Shown in pieces: positions 28,629 to 35,940 of a DNA stretch of 64,000 nucleotides. The notes beneath the pieces were generated by a model. The model ran no database searches. It worked only from the letters and a program-made list of their open reading frames with translations, and was not told where the DNA came from. Source of the DNA: Sphingomonas sp. Ag1 (GTDB lineage: Bacteria; Pseudomonadota; Alphaproteobacteria; Sphingomonadales; Sphingomonadaceae); NCBI RefSeq assembly GCF_000980895.1, contig NZ_LAZX01000090.1, positions 62,001-126,000 on the forward strand, given 5' to 3'. Both the position numbers and the translations under genes were made by a program. How positions within the stretch are numbered: the first letter of the stretch is position 1; each line of letters starts with the position of its first letter.

Positions 28629-28981
28629 CGATCTCGCTCCTTGATGGCGCCTGGTGCGACTGGCGGCGCCATCCAAACATCGGCAGTCTTCAACACCTGA
28701 CCGCCACTCGGGTTACCAACAACGTCGTCGTCCTGCGCCCTGGCCGCAAGCAAGAAAAGCTCACGTCACGAAAAGCCGGCCACGCGCACGGCCCCTGCAT
28801 CATGCAGGGGGCGAGCCATGGTCAGCGCCTGACGATCCGGCGCAGCCTCAGACACTTCTGCCCGGGGCGCGCCAACGACCGCTCAAGTAGGTGAAGCACG
28901 GTCGGAGTGCAACGCGCCGACCAGCACGACAGCAGCAGCATTGCTCTTCCGCGCCGCACCCCTCGCCCCCATATTGCCGCG
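28629..28981. other. Divergent spacer between fpr and uvrB (no gene seen)
   Basis: This 353-nt region contains the 5' ends of fpr and uvrB, so at least two promoters. A hairpin with arms CCCCTGCA (28792-28799) and TGCAGGGG (28803-28810) is the only clear structure. I find no alphaproteobacterial LexA repeat (GTTC-N7-GTTC) before uvrB and no convincing small gene. The extra in-frame ATG at 28907 is not supported by family length. Confidence 0.5.
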
Positions 28982-31174
28982 ATGGCGATCCAGATCCGTA
29001 CCTCGCTTGCTGAACCCGAAACCGGCGAGAATTTCGTTCCCCATCGGCCCCAGCGCCCGGACAAGGTGGAGGGCGGCAAGCCGTTCAAGCTGGTGTCCGA
29101 CTACGAGCCCGCAGGTGACCAGCCGACCGCGATCCGCGAGCTCGTCGGTGCCGCGCTGGCGGGCGAGAAGGATCAGGTGCTGTTGGGCGTCACCGGCTCG
29201 GGCAAGACCTTCACCATGGCGAAGGTGATCGAGGAATTGCAGCGTCCCGCGCTGATCCTCGCGCCGAACAAGATCCTGGCGGCGCAGCTGTACGGGGAGT
29301 TCAAGAGCTTCTTCCCCGAGAATGCGGTCGAATATTTCGTCAGCTACTACGATTATTATCAGCCCGAGGCGTATGTCCCCCGGTCCGACACGTACATCGA
29401 GAAGGAAAGCTCGGTGAACGAGGCGATCGACCGGATGCGCCATTCGGCCACCCGATCGCTGCTGGAGCGGGACGACGTGCTGATCGTCGCCTCCGTCTCG
29501 TGCCTCTACGGTATCGGTTCGGTCGAAACCTATTCGGCGATGATCTTTGACCTGAAGAAGGGCCAGACGGTCGACCAGCGCGAGATCGTGAGGAAGCTCG
29601 TCGCGCTCCAGTACAAACGCAACGATGCGGCCTTCCAGCGCGGCAATTTCCGCGTGAAGGGCGACAATCTGGAGATCTTCCCGTCGCACCTCGAGGATGC
29701 AGCGTGGCGGATCAGCTTCTTCGGTGACGAGATCGAGGAGATCGTCGAGTTCGACCCGCTGACGGGCAAGAAGGCGGCGAGCATGAACTCGGTGCGGGTC
29801 TATGCGAACTCGCACTATGTCACCCCCGGGCCGACGATGAAGCAGGCGACCGAGGCGATCCGCCACGAGTTGGCGGAGCGGCTGAAGGAGCTGGAGGCGG
29901 AGGGCAAGCTGCTCGAGCATCAGCGGCTGGAGCAGCGCACCAATTTCGATCTGGAGATGATCGCCGCCACCGGCAGCTGCAACGGCATCGAGAATTACAG
30001 CCGCTTCCTCACCGGCCGCCTGCCGGGCGAGCCACCGCCCACGCTGTTCGAATATCTGCCCGAGAACGCGCTCTTGTTCGTCGACGAGAGCCACCAGACG
30101 ATCCCGCAGATCGGCGCAATGGCGCGCGGCGACCATCGTCGGAAGATCACGCTGGCCGAATACGGCTTCCGCCTGCCGAGCTGTATCGACAACCGCCCGC
30201 TGCGCTTCAACGAATGGGACGCCATGCGCCCGCAGACCGTCAGTGTCTCGGCGACGCCGGGCGGCTGGGAGATGGAGCAGACCGGCGGCGTCTTTGCCGA
30301 ACAGGTCATCCGCCCGACCGGCCTCATCGATCCGCCGGTCGAGATTCGCCCGGTCGAGGAACAGGTGCAGGATTGCATCGTCGAGTGCCGCAAGACCGCG
30401 GAGCTCGGCTATCGCACGCTCGTCACCACGCTGACCAAGCGGATGGCGGAGGACCTGACCGAATATATGCACGAGGCGGGCGTGAAGGTCCGCTACATGC
30501 ACTCCGACGTCGAGACGCTGGAGCGTATCGAGCTGATCCGGGACCTGCGGCTCGGCGTGTACGACGTGCTGATCGGCATCAACCTGCTGCGCGAGGGCCT
30601 CGACATCCCCGAATGCGGCCTCGTGTGCATCATGGATGCCGACAAGGAAGGCTTCCTGCGCTCCGAGACCTCGCTGATCCAGACGATCGGCCGCGCGGCG
30701 CGCAACGTCGACGGGCGCGTGATCCTCTACGCCGATCGTATCACCGGCTCGATGGAGCGGGCGATGAACGAAACCGCGCGCCGCCGCGAGAAGCAGGAGG
30801 CGTACAACCGAGAGCACGGCATCACGCCGACCACGATCAAGCGCAACATCGGCGACATCATCGCGCACGTATCGAACCAGGACAGCGTGCTGATCGATAC
30901 GGGCGACGAGGAACGGCCGCACATGGTGGGCCACAATCTGCGCGCCTATATCGAGGAACTCGAGAAGAAGATGCGCAAGGCCGCGTCAGACCTCGAGTTC
31001 GAGGAAGCCGGCCGCCTGCGCGACGAGATCCGTGCGTTGGAGCAGGAGGAGCTTGGCCTGCCGGTGCAGGAGCACAAGGCGCCGCTGATGGGCCGCAGCA
31101 ATGAGGGCAAGCCGGGCACGCGCAAGACGCGCTTCGGCAAGCAGCAGGCGATCAGGATGGCGAAGCGGCGGTAG
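28982..31174 (+). CDS. uvrB: Excinuclease ABC subunit B
   Basis: The 730-residue protein is UvrB, the damage-verifying helicase of nucleotide excision repair. It shows the Walker [18 protein letters not shown] (near residue 65), the beta-hairpin region [15 protein letters not shown] and the helicase motifs [13 protein letters not shown] and [45 protein letters not shown] and [14 protein letters not shown] follow. The UVR motif ([16 protein letters not shown]) near the end contacts UvrC. A further basic tail of about 40 residues extends beyond E. coli UvrB, as in other alphaproteobacteria. The start at 28982 begins [19 protein letters not shown]. Confidence 0.97.
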   Translation: MAIQIRTSLAEPETGENFVPHRPQRPDKVEGGKPFKLVSDYEPAGDQPTAIRELVGAALAGEKDQVLLGVTGSGKTFTMAKVIEELQRPALILAPNKILAAQLYGEFKSFFPENAVEYFVSYYDYYQPEAYVPRSDTYIEKESSVNEAIDRMRHSATRSLLERDDVLIVASVSCLYGIGSVETYSAMIFDLKKGQTVDQREIVRKLVALQYKRNDAAFQRGNFRVKGDNLEIFPSHLEDAAWRISFFGDEIEEIVEFDPLTGKKAASMNSVRVYANSHYVTPGPTMKQATEAIRHELAERLKELEAEGKLLEHQRLEQRTNFDLEMIAATGSCNGIENYSRFLTGRLPGEPPPTLFEYLPENALLFVDESHQTIPQIGAMARGDHRRKITLAEYGFRLPSCIDNRPLRFNEWDAMRPQTVSVSATPGGWEMEQTGGVFAEQVIRPTGLIDPPVEIRPVEEQVQDCIVECRKTAELGYRTLVTTLTKRMAEDLTEYMHEAGVKVRYMHSDVETLERIELIRDLRLGVYDVLIGINLLREGLDIPECGLVCIMDADKEGFLRSETSLIQTIGRAARNVDGRVILYADRITGSMERAMNETARRREKQEAYNREHGITPTTIKRNIGDIIAHVSNQDSVLIDTGDEERPHMVGHNLRAYIEELEKKMRKAASDLEFEEAGRLRDEIRALEQEELGLPVQEHKAPLMGRSNEGKPGTRKTRFGKQQAIRMAKRR

Positions 31175-31203
31175 GGCACGCGCCCGCCGCCGCCGGCGAA
31201 ACC

Positions 31204-31581
31204 CTATCGAAGCGTCAGGTCTTCGCCGCTTACCCCGTAATAGCCGGCGACGCGATCGGCATAGGCCTGGTCGAAATGCGGTGCATTGCTGGCCCAACTC
31301 GGCCCGCCTTCGAGCATGCGGCGGTCGATCGTCACCACATACAGGTCGCGGACGGGATCAAAGCTCAACAGCGAGAAGGGCAGGGCATAATAGCTTTTCC
31401 CCATGCCCAGGAACCCGCCGAGGCTCAGCACCGCATGGGTCACGCGCCCGCTGACCTTATGGGTCAGGAACGACTGCACCGTCCCGATCTTGTCGCCGTC
31501 GCGACTTTCGACCTTTACGGTGGAGACGAGCGTCGCTTCGATCAGGGCAAGAGTGGTCGGCGTGTCGGCGGTGCTCATCAT
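31204..31581 (-). CDS. PRC-barrel domain protein
   Basis: The 125-residue soluble protein starts MMSTADTPTTLALIEATLVS and carries a PRC-barrel beta domain (VKVESRDGDKIGTVQSFLTH, then KSYYALPFSLLSFDPVRDL). The end of the protein (YADRVAGYYGV) is typical of the small PRC-barrel proteins of Sphingomonads. The PRC-barrel is also found in RimM and photosynthetic reaction centre H; here it is alone. The function is unknown, though some such genes are induced by stress. It is convergent with uvrB (30 bases) and divergent from the next lipoprotein gene. Confidence 0.85.
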   Translation of the reverse strand: MMSTADTPTTLALIEATLVSTVKVESRDGDKIGTVQSFLTHKVSGRVTHAVLSLGGFLGMGKSYYALPFSLLSFDPVRDLYVVTIDRRMLEGGPSWASNAPHFDQAYADRVAGYYGVSGEDLTLR

Positions 31582-31676
31582 TGTCTCCCGGTCGGGCGAA
31601 TGGTGTTTCGCTGAACCGATGGTCCCGCGCGGCGGTTCCGGTTGAGCCGGGGCGCCGGTGCGCGCTAGGGTAGGCC

Positions 31677-32210
31677 ATGCGCCTTCTGCCTGCCGCCGCC
31701 CTTCTTCTCCCGATCAGCATGGCGGCCTGCGTCGCCCCGCCGGCCGATGCTCCCCCGCCGCCGCGGCCGCCGGTCACCACCCCGCCGCCGCCGCAGCCGC
31801 ACAAGCCGGCGCCGCTGGCGGCCGACTGGCAGGATTGGCCGTTGACGCCCGGAACCTGGCGCTATGCCCGCGAAAGCGGCGGCACGCGCGCGGTGTTCGG
31901 GCCGGGCAACGGCGCGCCCTTGTTGTCGCTGCGCTGTGACCTGGCGGGGCGCCGCCTCGTCCTGTCGCGGCCCGGCGCGCTGCCGGGCGCGATGACGATC
32001 CGCACCAGCAGCACGACCCGCGCCGTTCCGGTGCAGGTGTCGACCGGCTCCGCCCCCTCTGTGCAGGCGGTGTTCACCGCGCGCGAGCCGTTGCTGGATG
32101 CCATGGCGTTCAGCCGCGGGCGGATCGCGATCGAGCAGCCGGGCGCGCGGACGCTGGTGGTTCCGCCCTATGCCGAAGTCGGCCGCGTGATCGAGGATTG
32201 CCGGGGGTGA
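31677..32210 (+). CDS. Proline-rich lipoprotein, hypothetical
   Basis: The 177-residue protein has a signal peptide with lipobox SMAAC (Cys18). A proline-rich spacer of about 25 residues (PPADAPPPPRPPVTTPPPPQ) suits a stalk from the membrane. A beta-rich domain follows (WPLTPGTWRYARESGGTRAV, LLSLRCDLAGRRLVLSR, AVPVQVSTGSAPSVQAVF) and ends EVGRVIEDCRG. No family is recognised with confidence. The two cysteines of the globular domain (LRCDL and EDCRG) may pair. It ends 46 bases before the dyad that opens the structured intergenic region. Confidence 0.65.
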   Translation: MRLLPAAALLLPISMAACVAPPADAPPPPRPPVTTPPPPQPHKPAPLAADWQDWPLTPGTWRYARESGGTRAVFGPGNGAPLLSLRCDLAGRRLVLSRPGALPGAMTIRTSSTTRAVPVQVSTGSAPSVQAVFTAREPLLDAMAFSRGRIAIEQPGARTLVVPPYAEVGRVIEDCRG

Positions 32211-32255
32211 TCCGACCCGCGGCGGGGCGCGAAGGATCGTGCGAAGCGGCACTTA

Positions 32256-32332
32256 AAACAAGTCTTGTTTCTGGTTGATAAAGGATTCAGATTGCGGATG
32301 TGGCTGACAAGGTCACGCTCGTTATCAACCAG
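32256..32332 (+). other. Dyad and long hairpin ahead of a strong ribosome-binding site
   Basis: AAACAAG and CTTGTTT (32256-32262 and 32264-32270) form a 15-base near-palindrome. It is directly followed by CTGGTTGATAA (32271-32281), which pairs perfectly over 11 bp with TTATCAACCAG (32322-32332). The 40-base loop holds a TGAC/GTCA mini-hairpin. The hairpin ends two bases before an extreme Shine-Dalgarno, so the element looks like a 5' leader that presents or hides that site. The dyad may alternatively be an operator or the terminator of the preceding gene. Confidence 0.55.
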
Positions 32333-32333
32333 C

Positions 32334-32348
32334 GAAAGGAGGTGATCC
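32334..32348 (+). promoter_or_regulatory. Ribosome-binding site fully complementary to the 16S rRNA 3' end
   Basis: GAAAGGAGGTGATCC matches, over 15 bases, the exact complement of the alphaproteobacterial 16S 3' terminus (GGATCACCTCCTTTC). Ordinary genes in this window show four to six bases. It precedes the ATG at 32350 with a single base after the match, placing the GGAGG core eight bases from the start. Confidence 0.75.
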
Positions 32349-32349
32349 G

Positions 32350-32406
32350 ATGTCTCATGGTTCAGCAATGGGGTCGGTTCAGTTCGTTCGGGGGACGCGC
32401 TTCTGA
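32350..32406 (+). CDS. 18-codon short open frame (candidate leader peptide)
   Basis: The frame reads MSHGSAMGSVQFVRGTRF and then stops at TGA (32404-32406). It is preceded by an unusually long ribosome-binding site (32334-32348) and by a hairpin that ends two bases before it. Codon use is atypical: many codons end in T or A (TCT, CAT, GGT, TCA, GCA, GTT), while neighbouring genes favour G or C. This suggests that the nucleotide sequence itself is constrained. After the stop, three hairpins follow within 150 bases. I do not recognise the peptide. It may be a real microprotein, a regulatory leader peptide, or a ribosome-titrating site. Confidence 0.5.
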   Translation: MSHGSAMGSVQFVRGTRF

Positions 32407-32419
32407 TCCTGTGACGCTT

Positions 32420-32556
32420 CGACGGGAGGTATTCCCCTCCAACCAACGTCGGACGCCGTAGCATTCAGAGGCCCGCATGGTCTCCCGGGCTGGAGCTCTC
32501 CGGCCGCTGACCATGTTTAGGGGTTGTCGGGTTGTCCGAAAGGGTGCCCGGCAACC
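32420..32556 (+). ncRNA. Three-hairpin structured RNA candidate
   Basis: Hairpin 1 pairs CGACGGGAGG (32420-32429) with CCTCC (32436-32440) and CGTCG (32447-32451) as a two-tier stem. Hairpin 2 pairs CATGGTC (32476-32482) with GACCATG (32509-32515), with an inner stem GGCTGGA/TCCGGCC (one G-U pair) and a four-base loop. Hairpin 3 pairs GGTTGTCGGG (32522-32531) with CCCGGCAACC (32547-32556), with one G-U pair and an inner TCC-GAAA-GGG loop, and is followed by TCTTCT, a possible terminator. Together with the upstream hairpin it could be one RNA of about 300 nt. No known RNA family was recognised by eye. Confidence 0.45.
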
Positions 32557-32686
32557 TCTTCTCATATCTGACGCTTTCGCAAAGGTGCCTGTAAACGTGC
32601 AGGACGCCGCATCGCGCGACCGCCATGCCGCGCGGAGACGCACCAACGGTGGAGCTTCCCACGCTTGGCCGCTACACGGCGCATCG

Positions 32687-33334
32687 ATGCGTGCTCTCCT
32701 TCTCCTGCTTCTCGGCCTCGGCCTAGCCTTCCCCGCGGCGGCACAGCGCGCAGATCGGGCGACCCCCGGCTATGTGCGGGTGCGGCTGGAAACGGCGCTC
32801 GGGCCGATCACGCTGGCGCTGAACGCAAAGCGGGCGCCGGAGACCACCGCGAATTTCATGAAATATGTCGATGACGGCCGTTTCGATGGCGTCAGCTTCT
32901 ACCGTGTCGCACGCAACAAGAAGGCGCCGCAGTTCGGCTTCATCCAGTCGGGCATCCGCACCGATGCCCGCCGCTTCCTCGACATGATTCCGCATGAATC
33001 GACCAAGAAGACCGGAATCAAGCATCTCGACATGACCATCTCGATGGCGCGGCGCGGCCCGCCGGGTTCGGCCAACGGCAATTGGTTCATCTCGGTCGGA
33101 GCCATGCCCTGGATGGACTGGAAGCCCGACAATCCCGGCTATGCCGCCTTCGGCCGCGTCGTCGCCGGACAGGCGGTGGTGAAGAAGATCCTGGCGCAGC
33201 CTACGGGCGGCGGCATGAACGGCACGCTGTTGATGAAGCCGATCTACGTGAAGCGCGCGGTGCGGCTCGACGGCAAAGCGAAGCCGACGGGACGCCCCCG
33301 GCCCTGGGTGCTGGAAGGGCGCAAGGACGGCTAG
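32687..33334 (+). CDS. Periplasmic peptidyl-prolyl isomerase (cyclophilin)
   Basis: The 215-residue protein has a signal peptide (MRALLLLLLGLGLAFPAAAQ) and a cyclophilin-type domain. VRLETALGPITLALNAKRAP, TANFMKYVDDGRFDGVSFYR (with the catalytic Arg), FGFIQSGI, SMARRGPPGSANGNWFI and AFGRVVAGQAVVKKIL are all present. It catalyses cis-trans isomerisation of prolyl bonds in exported proteins. The start is defined by the signal peptide; no clear Shine-Dalgarno precedes it. It lies 131 bases after the last hairpin of the upstream RNA candidate and may or may not be controlled by it. Confidence 0.9.
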   Translation: MRALLLLLLGLGLAFPAAAQRADRATPGYVRVRLETALGPITLALNAKRAPETTANFMKYVDDGRFDGVSFYRVARNKKAPQFGFIQSGIRTDARRFLDMIPHESTKKTGIKHLDMTISMARRGPPGSANGNWFISVGAMPWMDWKPDNPGYAAFGRVVAGQAVVKKILAQPTGGGMNGTLLMKPIYVKRAVRLDGKAKPTGRPRPWVLEGRKDG

Positions 33335-33454
33335 GCCCCACGCGGCAGGGGCAGAAGTAGGGTCAGGACAGCGCGCCACTCCGCTCGTCGCAAGCTGGAC
33401 GATATAACGGTACTTTGACGTTGCTATGGCAGTGACGCTGACCTAGCAATCGTC

Positions 33455-33757
33455 ATGCAGTACGGCGATCATATGGCCGGATCGGTCACGTCCTTCCGCT
33501 ACGGCACGGCCGGTTCGCAGCGCCCCTCGGGGCTTGGCTACGAGGAAGCGGACCCCGTTACCGCCTTCGTTCCTCCGCCTCGTCCGCGCTATGAGGAGGC
33601 CGATCCCCTCATGCAGGACGCGCATGACGGGGACAGCGGCCCGGCACGCGAGCAGCAGCTGTTCTTCATCACCAGCGCGAACCGCAATCCTGCCGAGGAC
33701 CAGCTGATCCATGCGCTTGCCGCGCCCCTCTACGCGCGCCGCCGCGAGGACGCCTGA
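33455..33757 (+). CDS. Hypothetical small protein with repeated YEEADP motif
   Basis: The predicted 100-residue protein is hydrophilic and contains two copies of YEEADP (residues about 29-34 and 46-51) separated by a proline-rich spacer (VTAFVPPPRPR). It ends with LIHALAAPLYARRREDA. No Shine-Dalgarno is obvious at 33455; a later in-frame ATG at 33473 (MAGSVTSFRYG) is an alternative start. Its codon use fits the neighbouring genes, which supports it over chance. I recognise no family. It is convergent with the MFS transporter gene, 14 bases from its stop. Confidence 0.45.
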   Translation: MQYGDHMAGSVTSFRYGTAGSQRPSGLGYEEADPVTAFVPPPRPRYEEADPLMQDAHDGDSGPAREQQLFFITSANRNPAEDQLIHALAAPLYARRREDA

Positions 33758-33771
33758 TCGCGCCTCACCCG

Positions 33772-34992
33772 CTATGACATGCGGGCGCGGAACAGCTGCC
33801 CTTCCTCCACGACCCAGATGATGCCCAGCACGATCAGGCCGATGCACAAATAGCCGATCGCCAGCGGCGTGGTGGTGCCCGCATAGGACTGGCCGATCAG
33901 CGTCCCCACGATCACCGCGCCAATGCTGGTGATGAAGCCCTGCAGCGACGACGCGGTGCCGGCGATATGTCCTACCGGCTCCATAGCCATGGCGCCGAAA
34001 TTGGCGCCGCACAGGCCGATGCAGGTCATGCTGAGCGCCTGGAAGAAGACATAGCTGGCCAGCGTCTCCCACCCCGCGAGCACGACGGCGACATGGACGA
34101 TCGAAAGCGCGATCAGCGCCAGCACCGCGCTTTGCGAGATGAGCCGCGTGCCCAGCCGCTCCACCAGCCGGCTGTTGAGGAACGAGGCCGCACCCATCGC
34201 GCAGGCGCACAGCGCGAACAACATGGTGAAGCGATCGCCCGCATCGAACTCATCGACAAAGATCTGCTGCGACAGCGACACGAAAGCGATGATGCCGCCA
34301 AAAGTGAGCGAGGCGGCGATCGCATAGCCCAGCGAATAGCGGTTGGTGAGCGTCAGATGATAGCTGCCGCGCAGCGCCTCCAGCGAGATCGCCCGCCGCC
34401 GTGCGATGGGCAGCGTCTCGGGCAGGCGCACCGCGCTCCACGCCAGGACGAACGCGGCAAAGCCGCCCAGCACGTAGAAGATGAAGCGCCATGGCCCGAA
34501 GGCGAGCAGCAACTGTCCCAGCGTCGGCGCCAGGATCGGCACCAGGAAGAAGATCATCTGCGCAACCGACATGGTGCGCGCCATCTGCCGCCCGGACGAT
34601 CCGTCGCGCACGATGGCGACCGCCAGCACGCGGGTGGAGGCGGACATCAACCCCTGCAGCAGCCGCGCGAAGAGCAGGGCGGCAAAGGTCGTCGAACTGG
34701 CGGCGAAGATGCTCGCGGCGGTGAATCCCGCCAGCGTCACCAGCAGGATCGGCCGCCGGCCATACCGGTCCGCGAGCGGGCCATAGACCAGCTGCCCCGC
34801 CCCGAACCCCACCATATAGACGGTGATGATCCACTGCCGATGGTTCGCTTCCATGATCGACAGGTCACGGCCGATATCGGCGAGCGCCGGCAGCATCAGG
34901 TCGACGCCGAATGCGTTGACTGCCATCACCGCGGCGACAAAGGCCACGAATTCGCGCGGGTGCATGCCGGCGGGAGCAGGGTGGGTGTTCAT
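33772..34992 (-). CDS. MFS drug-resistance transporter (Bcr/CflA family)
   Basis: The 406-residue inner-membrane protein has twelve likely helices and the MFS loop motif ADRYGRRPILLVTLAGF between helices 2 and 3. LLQGLMSASTRVLAVAIVRD, with the Arg of motif B, follows and is typical of the Bcr/CflA drug:H+ antiporters. The opening (REFVAFVAAVMAVNAFGVDL, MLPALADIGRDL) also matches the branch. It exports drugs such as bicyclomycin or chloramphenicol in relatives; the substrate here is not known. The gene is alone, with 57 bases to the downstream transglutaminase gene on the same strand. Confidence 0.9.
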   Translation of the reverse strand: MNTHPAPAGMHPREFVAFVAAVMAVNAFGVDLMLPALADIGRDLSIMEANHRQWIITVYMVGFGAGQLVYGPLADRYGRRPILLVTLAGFTAASIFAASSTTFAALLFARLLQGLMSASTRVLAVAIVRDGSSGRQMARTMSVAQMIFFLVPILAPTLGQLLLAFGPWRFIFYVLGGFAAFVLAWSAVRLPETLPIARRRAISLEALRGSYHLTLTNRYSLGYAIAASLTFGGIIAFVSLSQQIFVDEFDAGDRFTMLFALCACAMGAASFLNSRLVERLGTRLISQSAVLALIALSIVHVAVVLAGWETLASYVFFQALSMTCIGLCGANFGAMAMEPVGHIAGTASSLQGFITSIGAVIVGTLIGQSYAGTTTPLAIGYLCIGLIVLGIIWVVEEGQLFRARMS

Positions 34993-35049
34993 GCAGGGCC
35001 TATCGGGAAGGTACGGCAGGAGGACAAGCGGTGGATGGCGGGCGAGGCG

Positions 35050-35940
35050 CTATTCCTCGCCTTCGGCCAATGGGGCAACGTCGACAGAAACCTCCATCTT
35101 CTGCGCCCCCGATCCCAGCACGACACCGTCGACGGGGGCGATTTCGGCATAATCGCGGCCGACCGCGGTGATGATATGGTCGCTGGCCATCCAGATGCCA
35201 TTGGTCGGGTCGACGCCGATCCAGCCACGCACCGGGCCGCACCATAACAGCACCCAGGCGTGCGTCGCATCCGCGCCCACCAGCCGCTCTTGCCCGGGCG
35301 GTGGCAGCGTGCGGATATAGCCCGAGGCATAGGCTGCCGGCAGGCCCGCCGCGCGCAGGCCGGTGATCATGATCTGCGCGAAATCCTGGCATACGCCGCG
35401 CCGCTTCAGGAACGCCTCGTGTGGCGGCGTGTCGACCAGCGTCGCGGCGGGATCAAATTCGAACTCGCGCTGGATCCGCTGCGCCAACGCAATGCCCGCT
35501 TCCAGCGCGTTGCGCGAGGGGGCAAGATCGGGCGCGCAATAATCGGCGATCTGGCGATCGAGCGGGATCAGCGGCGAGGGGAAGAGATAGCTCGGCGGCC
35601 CCGCGGGTGACAGGTCGCGGCTGTCGCGCGCCATGGCGGCTATCTCGCCCAGCGTCGGATCGCCCGGCGCCAGCATCGGCACCGGACGGTCTACCGTCAT
35701 GCGTGCGCAGCTCTCGATCGTCAGCCGCTGGACCGGCACGTCGATCGTGAGGCGCGTCACGTTGGCGAGCCCCGCCTCTGCCCGCGCCGGGGTGGTCCGG
35801 CCCGATGGCGTCACGCGCAGCATGTACGATTCCAGCCTTTGTCCCGGCCAGTCGATCGGCTCCAGCCGCAGGTTGCAGCGCGCGAAGCGCACCGGCGCAC
35901 CATAGTCGAACCGGGTGACGTGGGTGATGTCGTAGATCAT
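35050..35940 (-). CDS. Transglutaminase-like cysteine protease family protein
   Basis: The 296-residue protein starts MIYDITHVTRFDYGAPVRFA, the beta-rich N-terminal domain of bacterial transglutaminase-like proteins. The catalytic triad is visible as Cys in LKRRGVCQDFAQIM (near 178), His in VGADATHAWVLLWC (near 222) and Asp in WIGVDPTNG (near 237). Such proteins accompany circularly permuted ATP-grasp and alpha-E proteins and are thought to cleave or make peptide amide bonds. The ATG overlaps the stop of that fused gene by four bases. The domain N-terminal to the triad is also seen in cyanophycin-type peptide metabolism, but the substrate is unknown. Confidence 0.9.
   Translation of the reverse strand: MIYDITHVTRFDYGAPVRFARCNLRLEPIDWPGQRLESYMLRVTPSGRTTPARAEAGLANVTRLTIDVPVQRLTIESCARMTVDRPVPMLAPGDPTLGEIAAMARDSRDLSPAGPPSYLFPSPLIPLDRQIADYCAPDLAPSRNALEAGIALAQRIQREFEFDPAATLVDTPPHEAFLKRRGVCQDFAQIMITGLRAAGLPAAYASGYIRTLPPPGQERLVGADATHAWVLLWCGPVRGWIGVDPTNGIWMASDHIITAVGRDYAEIAPVDGVVLGSGAQKMEVSVDVAPLAEGEE

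Noticed and set aside
28629..28981. A LexA/SOS box before uvrB
   Set aside because: No GTTC-N7-GTTC or related repeat is present in the spacer, nor before ruvC.
32256..32556. tmRNA, RNase P RNA, SRP RNA or a known riboswitch at this position
   Set aside because: No tag-peptide reading or acceptor piece, no RNase P core sequences, no SRP tetraloop region, and no recognisable riboswitch core were found by eye; only profile searches could settle it.
32168..32660. Minus-strand frames or an anti-Shine-Dalgarno mimic RNA at the 32.3 kb element
   Set aside because: The reverse strand carries GGATCACCTCCTTTC, which would mimic the 16S 3' end. The match stops after 15 bases and is not a 16S relic, and the plus-strand ribosome-binding-site reading with an ATG at the right distance is simpler. 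An antisense RNA cannot be fully excluded.
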